From NCBI GenBank assembly GCA_008330645.1, contig VLTN01000004.1, positions 496,001-560,000 on the forward strand: 64,000 nucleotides of DNA, read 5' to 3'. This stretch comes from Cafeteria roenbergensis. Taxonomy: Eukaryota; Sar; Bigyra; Bicosoecida; Cafeteriaceae. Below are positions 59,938-64,000 of the stretch, one piece after another. Both the position numbers and the translations under genes were made by a program. The notes under the pieces were generated by a model, which saw only the letters and a program-made list of their open reading frames with translations, was not told where the DNA came from and did not search any database. The stretch's first letter is position 1. Every line of letters starts with the position of its first letter.

Positions 59938-62133
59938 TCAAGCGCTGGCGACGATTTGCAGCGCGACGGCGACCCTGCCCAGTGCCAGCTGAAGCTCAGC
60001 GCAGCGGTGGGCCAGCCACTTGTGGCGCCAACCCGTGGACGCGGGAGGGTCGTGAGCAAGGCACAACTGGCCGGCCTCGCCGTCTGTTGGGGCCAGGAGT
60101 CGGCAACAAAGCGCTGCATCGACAGACAACATCCCGAGCCTCCACTTGCACCCTGAGGCCAGCATCGCAGCCTTTCCGCTGAGCGGGCCAGACCCGCCGC
60201 CTAGCGGACCAGCAAGGGTCGCAAGCCACTGCGGCGGCCACGGCAACGGCGCGCGGTCCGCACCCGCGGCTTCAAATGCATCGGCGTCAGGAACAGCTGC
60301 TGCCTCTCGAGAGTCGTCTCTTGGCCCACCACCGCCGGCCCCACTGCCGCGAAGCCAGTCGTCCAATTGCGCCACGAGTTCCACCCCGCTCTGCTTGGCT
60401 GCGTCGGCCTCCAGCTCAAGCTCGGCGATGGCGGCGAGAAACCACGTCGACACGTCACTGGCGACTCGCACGAGAGAGAGGGCGCTCAGAGCGCCCAGCT
60501 GGAAGGCTACAAGCGCAGCCTCCAGGTAGGTATCGAAGAGGAAGGGCCCGCCGGACGCGAGAATCTCAGCTCGCCGAGACGGAGGAGTCCTTGGCGTGCG
60601 CCCCCGGTTGTGGACAACGTCGTGGATTAGCGAGGCGTGAACAGCATGGCCGGCCCCGCTTGACAGCACAGCCTGGTGCCACGCGACGTCCCCTTGGCCC
60701 GAGTCTCCCAGAAGGACCAGCCGTGCCGCGGGAAAGTCCTGCAACGCCTGTGCCGAATTTTCCATTTTTCGGCTTGCCATCGACAGGTTGGAAAACATGT
60801 CCACCATCGCGCCGCTGAGGACAGTGAGGGGAAGCTCGAGGTTCCGGCGAAGCATCGATGTGGTTGAGGCTCGCATCATGCCCGGACGCGCAGACACGAA
60901 CGTGATGGAGCCGTTGACCGGTGCCGCCTCCAACCCAAGCCGTAGACCCTGCAGCAGCGCACGAAAGCCGGGGTACGGCTCCCCCCCGAATAGCTTCGAT
61001 TGCGCCGGAAAGCTGGTGTCGTGAAGCGTTGCGAAAACAGTGTCATCGATGTCACTGAGAATGTGGGCGGGCCGCATCGCAAAGCGGCGAGCCTGCTGGA
61101 CAGAGGCGTCCCCAGCCCGGCCGGCCCACGGGCGCCATGCCGGGAGTCGGGCGACACCCGCACCAGCAGCCGCCACTGGCGCGATCCTCTGTGCCTCTGG
61201 CGCTGCCGCTCCGAGTGTGCTCGAGGGTTCCAACGCTCCGGAGCCAGAGGTTGCGGCTGCGCATGCGCCTGCGCCTGCGCCTGCGCCTGCGCCTGCGCCT
61301 GCGCCTGCGCCTGCGCCTGCGCCTGGCAAAGCCCTCTCCACACTTCGAGGGTGGGGGGCGCCTCCCCCGACGGGATCCACCCGAGGCGGAGAAACGCCCT
61401 CCGAGCTGGCGCGTCCGGATCCCGGCTCAGCTGGACCGGCAGTGGCACTCTCGAGCCTGCGGGCGGGGCCCTCCTCGCCAGTTGGGGACGCCGTTGGGCT
61501 CTCGGCGAGGTCCTGCCCGGCCAAGTGCGCGGCAAGGGCCAGCTGAGCGGGCCCAGCGATCGCGTGCCTCCTCAAGTCATTGAACGTCACGTGGCCAAGC
61601 TGAGCGCCAGGGGAGTTGTTGATCGCCTGGATGCCCAGCCACAGGTTCACGCCGCGAAGACGCAGCAGCACACCCGCCAAGCACTGAGCTGCCAGGGGCC
61701 TGAGCGCCCTTGGCCCTTGCAAAGCGGCCTGCGAGAGCCCGACCACGACCCACTCCGTTTGTGAGCAAAGCGCCAGCCGCCCCTCCCGCCTGGCGGTTTG
61801 AGCCAAGCAGCTGTCCATGTGCGGGCATGTACCCGCGCTCTCGGCCATCCGCCGGATGAGGCTCCCCGCATCGGGGGTGTTGCGCATCGCGTTGATCAGG
61901 TCGGCGAGCTTGGGCAACGCCTCGATTGCGCACCGCTGCTCCGCGCTGTGAAGGCACGGCCCCGTGTACGGCTTCGCCACCCCGCCAGGTCCTGGCCTTG
62001 CTTCAAGGATGCCCCACACCCCCGGCTTGCCGAAGGCTTCGAGCATCAGCGAGGGCCTCTCGATGACGGACCGAACCTCCAACACTGCCTCCGCGTGGAC
62101 AGCTGCGATGCTGGCCGCGTCATCACTCGCCAT
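59938..62133 (-). CDS. APP1-like phosphatidate phosphatase (HAD fold)
   Basis: Read from the ATG at 62133 (MASDDAASIAAVH), 731 aa to the stop at 59938; an in-frame ATG at 62247 would add 38 residues. The catalytic domain is at about aa 355-545: HILSDIDDTVFATLHD has the DxDxT HAD motif of the APP1 family (DUF2183), then FPAQSKLFGGEPYPGF, a SARPGM segment like the fungal SxSP region, and LVLLGDSGQGDVAWH with the C-terminal GDSGQ Asp motif. Yeast App1 converts phosphatidic acid to diacylglycerol at endosomes and actin patches. The first ~270 residues look like a separate helical domain (CIEALPKLADLINAMRN, LQGPRALRPLAAQCLAGVLL), followed by a low-complexity Ala-Gly run from a 6-bp repeat. Convergent with the GBF1-like gene, 123 bp apart. 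Confidence 0.86.
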   Translation of the reverse strand: MASDDAASIAAVHAEAVLEVRSVIERPSLMLEAFGKPGVWGILEARPGPGGVAKPYTGPCLHSAEQRCAIEALPKLADLINAMRNTPDAGSLIRRMAESAGTCPHMDSCLAQTARREGRLALCSQTEWVVVGLSQAALQGPRALRPLAAQCLAGVLLRLRGVNLWLGIQAINNSPGAQLGHVTFNDLRRHAIAGPAQLALAAHLAGQDLAESPTASPTGEEGPARRLESATAGPAEPGSGRASSEGVSPPRVDPVGGGAPHPRSVERALPGAGAGAGAGAGAGAGAGAGACAAATSGSGALEPSSTLGAAAPEAQRIAPVAAAGAGVARLPAWRPWAGRAGDASVQQARRFAMRPAHILSDIDDTVFATLHDTSFPAQSKLFGGEPYPGFRALLQGLRLGLEAAPVNGSITFVSARPGMMRASTTSMLRRNLELPLTVLSGAMVDMFSNLSMASRKMENSAQALQDFPAARLVLLGDSGQGDVAWHQAVLSSGAGHAVHASLIHDVVHNRGRTPRTPPSRRAEILASGGPFLFDTYLEAALVAFQLGALSALSLVRVASDVSTWFLAAIAELELEADAAKQSGVELVAQLDDWLRGSGAGGGGPRDDSREAAAVPDADAFEAAGADRAPLPWPPQWLATLAGPLGGGSGPLSGKAAMLASGCKWRLGMLSVDAALCCRLLAPTDGEAGQLCLAHDPPASTGWRHKWLAHRCAELQLALGRVAVALQIVASA
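61265..61325. repeat. 6-bp microsatellite (GCGCCT)n in the APP1-like gene
   Basis: About ten copies of GCGCCT, reading as an Ala-Gly dipeptide run on the minus strand in the linker ahead of the phosphatase domain. Confidence 0.92.
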
Positions 62134-62905
62134 CCGTGATTCGCCAGCCAAAGCTGCCGCAGGATGGCTTTGTTGGGAGGGGCGGGTGTATGAGTGCACC
62201 AGAGGCCGCCTTCCAGCGTGCACGTGTCTTTGCAAAACTGCAAACATTGCTTCGCTTCAACCCGATGCGCCAGCCCAAGAGGACCCGCCTGACGACTCAG
62301 TGCCTCTCAGCTTGCGGACCCAGCGAGGTCCGCACTGCTGCTATAGGCAAGAGCCTTGCTGTGGCTTGTTGGAAGCCCTGCGAGGCATAGCTGCCAAATT
62401 CACCACATCGCGGCCCCCCCCAGTCATCGAAGCACTTCACTCTCGCACGTGCCGGGGAGCAGGAACACAGGCAGCGTGAGCACATGGGCTCCAGTGCCCC
62501 TCGCGTCGCGCAGCGATGCTCGCTAGAGGGCTTCAGAGCTCCATCACAGGGAAAGTCAAGTCACTGCTGCCTGTCGTCAGTATCTTGTGCGTTGCATATG
62601 TGAAAGGGATGTTTCTTTGACCTGCGCATTGTGCACTGCTCCGTCACCTTGGTCCTCCCTCCAGCGTTTCCAGATCGGCTGGGTTACTCTCCAATTGGTC
62701 ACCTATGCAAGGTAGGGTGGGCTTGAAGCAACAAGCGCTAAGGACATGCACGCACGAATCAGAGTTATCATCATCGCAGCGGCTGGGATTGTTTCCGGCT
62801 CAACAGTGCTCAGCAATCGCGGTTTCGGAGAGAGTTGGCAACAAGTGAAACAAATCTGGTTGCAACGGGCGAGCGCGGCCGCCGCTGGGTTGGAGGCAGC
62901 ACCGA
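62134..62905. other. AT-richer intergenic region
   Basis: 772 bp. From about 62380 to 62830 the GC content drops clearly below the window average (GTGCGTTGCATATGTGAAAG, ATCAGAGTTATCATCATCGC and similar). It lies upstream of the APP1-like gene and downstream of the right-edge gene. No repeat, RNA gene or transposon feature was recognised in it. Confidence 0.55.
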
Positions 62906-63979
62906 TCACTCAAGCCCTGCCAAGGCTGCAGAGAGCTCATTCAAGAGTTGCTGCGACGTCGCTGGCTCAGCTTCTCGCGGTGCCTCAGCGGGCTGGACAC
63001 CTTCCGCCCTCAGAATCGCTGCCAGGTCGTCCTCCCAATGCGGGACCAGCTGGGAGCCTGCAAGTGCCGAGCCTGTCCACTGGCCGCGAAGCTCAGCGCA
63101 CACGGCAGGGTCTGAGTCTTGGGGAGCCCGCCGTCGAGTGTTGAGGTGGTCCAAGCTCACTGCGACAAGCTTTTGCTTGGACGGCGCAACTCCGCTCAGG
63201 CGGTCAAGGTGCAATTGAAGGGCGGCGGCATCGCTTCGAGCCTTCTCTTCAGCTCGACGGGCCTTGGCGAATAGCCGAAGCTGAGCAGGGCGCGGCAAAC
63301 CTTGGGCGTCGTGCGCTCGTCGAGCGGCCGCTTCCCACTTGGCCAGCCTGCGATGTGCCGAAACGCCAAGCAGCGACGCCGCGATGGACTTCCTCCACGC
63401 CCCAGCTGGCCGCCCGTTGCCCAGAGGCTTGCTCCGTGAACGCTGGCCAAGCACCCCGTCAAGAGCTCGGATGTCGTGGAGAAGGGCGGCAAACAGCGCC
63501 CGAGCCGGGGCATGAAGGCGGAGCGGCGTCGTGGGATCCGACGCCCGTGCCATCACGTTGCCAGCTGCGCGAGCCACAGTCCCAAGCGGGACAGCCCCGC
63601 CCGTCGAAGTGCCGGCAACACTCGGGCCGCACAGCAGCGAGATAGCGTCCATGCTTGCCTCGAGCGGACGAAAGGCGGCGGCCTCTAGCCTCCTCAGGCC
63701 CTGCACGCTGATGCCCTCGCCTGGCGCCGCATCGTGCGCTCCAGTAGGCGTGTTTGCGAGGACTGGTGCAACGAGGGGCCTGCGCCGAACGGCAAGCGGG
63801 TCGGGCCGCACTCCGTCATCTCCGGAGCGTGCCGGCCATGCAACCACAGGCGCCCGCCGAGAGCTGCCTTGCTTGCCGCGAATCCGTCCGCGAAGCTTGG
63901 TCATGTGCCCGCCGTGCGAGCCGCGCCCGTCCTCGCGATGCGAGCGCGCGGCCGAGCTTCTCTCCCGCAGCAGCTTCAT
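62906..63979 (-). CDS. unrecognised helical protein, possibly truncated by the right edge
   Basis: An ATG at 63979 opens a frame of 357 aa to a stop at 62906. The frame stays open upstream to the window edge, so the true start may lie outside. The N-terminal 60 residues are basic and disordered. The middle is helical (VQGLRRLEAAAFRPLEASMD, ARALFAALLHDIRALDGVLG) and the later part is strongly charged coiled-coil-like (LAKWEAAARRAHDAQG, LFAKARRAEEKARSDAAAL). The end has HWEDDLAAILRAEGVQ and an acidic tail, LLNELSAALAGLE. No family recognised; the residue use is typical of real proteins here, so a gene is likely but its role is unknown. Confidence 0.55.
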   Translation of the reverse strand: MKLLRERSSAARSHREDGRGSHGGHMTKLRGRIRGKQGSSRRAPVVAWPARSGDDGVRPDPLAVRRRPLVAPVLANTPTGAHDAAPGEGISVQGLRRLEAAAFRPLEASMDAISLLCGPSVAGTSTGGAVPLGTVARAAGNVMARASDPTTPLRLHAPARALFAALLHDIRALDGVLGQRSRSKPLGNGRPAGAWRKSIAASLLGVSAHRRLAKWEAAARRAHDAQGLPRPAQLRLFAKARRAEEKARSDAAALQLHLDRLSGVAPSKQKLVAVSLDHLNTRRRAPQDSDPAVCAELRGQWTGSALAGSQLVPHWEDDLAAILRAEGVQPAEAPREAEPATSQQLLNELSAALAGLE

Positions 63980-64000
63980 TGTCAGCCCCGCCGAGGTAGG

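Noticed and set aside
1-64000. Transposons or virus-like elements (LTR, Polinton or similar)
   Set aside because: No reverse transcriptase, integrase, transposase, capsid or packaging-ATPase text, and no long terminal repeats, were seen in any frame.

Overview
The window is gene-dense nuclear DNA from a unicellular eukaryote. It is very GC-rich, has about 26 genes in 64 kb, and its genes have none to three short introns (94-492 nt in the models below). Donors are almost always GTGAG and acceptors are usually CGCAG. The proteins are rich in Ala and Gly runs. Eukaryote-only products place it firmly: CCT gamma, gamma-tubulin complex protein 3, GINS subunit PSF2, a MAP kinase, the signal peptidase subunit SPC1, a GBF1/GNOM-type Arf exchange factor, mitochondrial complex I NDUFB10 and mitoribosomal mS25. 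Nothing plastid-specific was recognised. The style (about 70% GC, tiny introns, protist-only proteins) would suit a stramenopile such as a bicosoecid or pelagophyte, or another GC-rich alga, but the sequence alone does not settle the lineage.

Layout, left to right. 1-9.6 kb: the 3' end of a gene with a possible zinc-binding segment (+), a SAM-domain membrane protein (-), a RING-CH membrane E3 ligase (+), a MAP kinase with a TSY activation loop (-), a small multi-pass membrane protein (+) whose proposed start codon overlaps the MAP kinase start, and PSF2 (-). 9.7-20.5 kb: a divergent P5A-like P-type ATPase (+), a protist-type helical/EF-hand-like protein (+) and GCP3 (-). 20.8-28.4 kb: a secreted protein with a formylglycine-generating-enzyme fold (-), SPC1 (+), fatty acid 2-hydroxylase (-) and CCT3 (+). 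28.8-41.4 kb: a WW/methyltransferase/ankyrin fusion (-), a kinase with an ARM-repeat array (+), mS25 (+), a large unrecognised secreted protein (+) and an EEP-family nuclease/phosphatase (-). 41.6-51 kb: a bZIP protein with two basic regions (+), an orphan terminal exon (+), a SulP/SLC26-like transporter with a split STAS domain (+), NDUFB10 (+) and a PX-domain sorting-nexin-like protein (-). 51-64 kb: a 2,837-residue GBF1/GNOM-like Arf-GEF (+), an APP1-like phosphatidate phosphatase (-) and an unrecognised helical protein at the right edge (-).

These are mostly housekeeping genes, not one pathway. There is a loose membrane-traffic and lipid theme: SPC1, P5A ATPase, FA2H, GBF1, the PX protein, the APP1-like phosphatase and the RING-CH ligase. 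Genes mostly alternate in strand, giving many head-to-head pairs with 0-470 bp between start codons and tail-to-tail pairs with short shared 3' regions. No transposon, virus-like element, tRNA, rRNA or CRISPR array was found. Repeats are minisatellites and microsatellites, many inside coding regions, plus a striking 7 x 126 bp ARM-repeat array. All splice models were built by reading donors, acceptors, phase and protein-family continuity, without transcript data.
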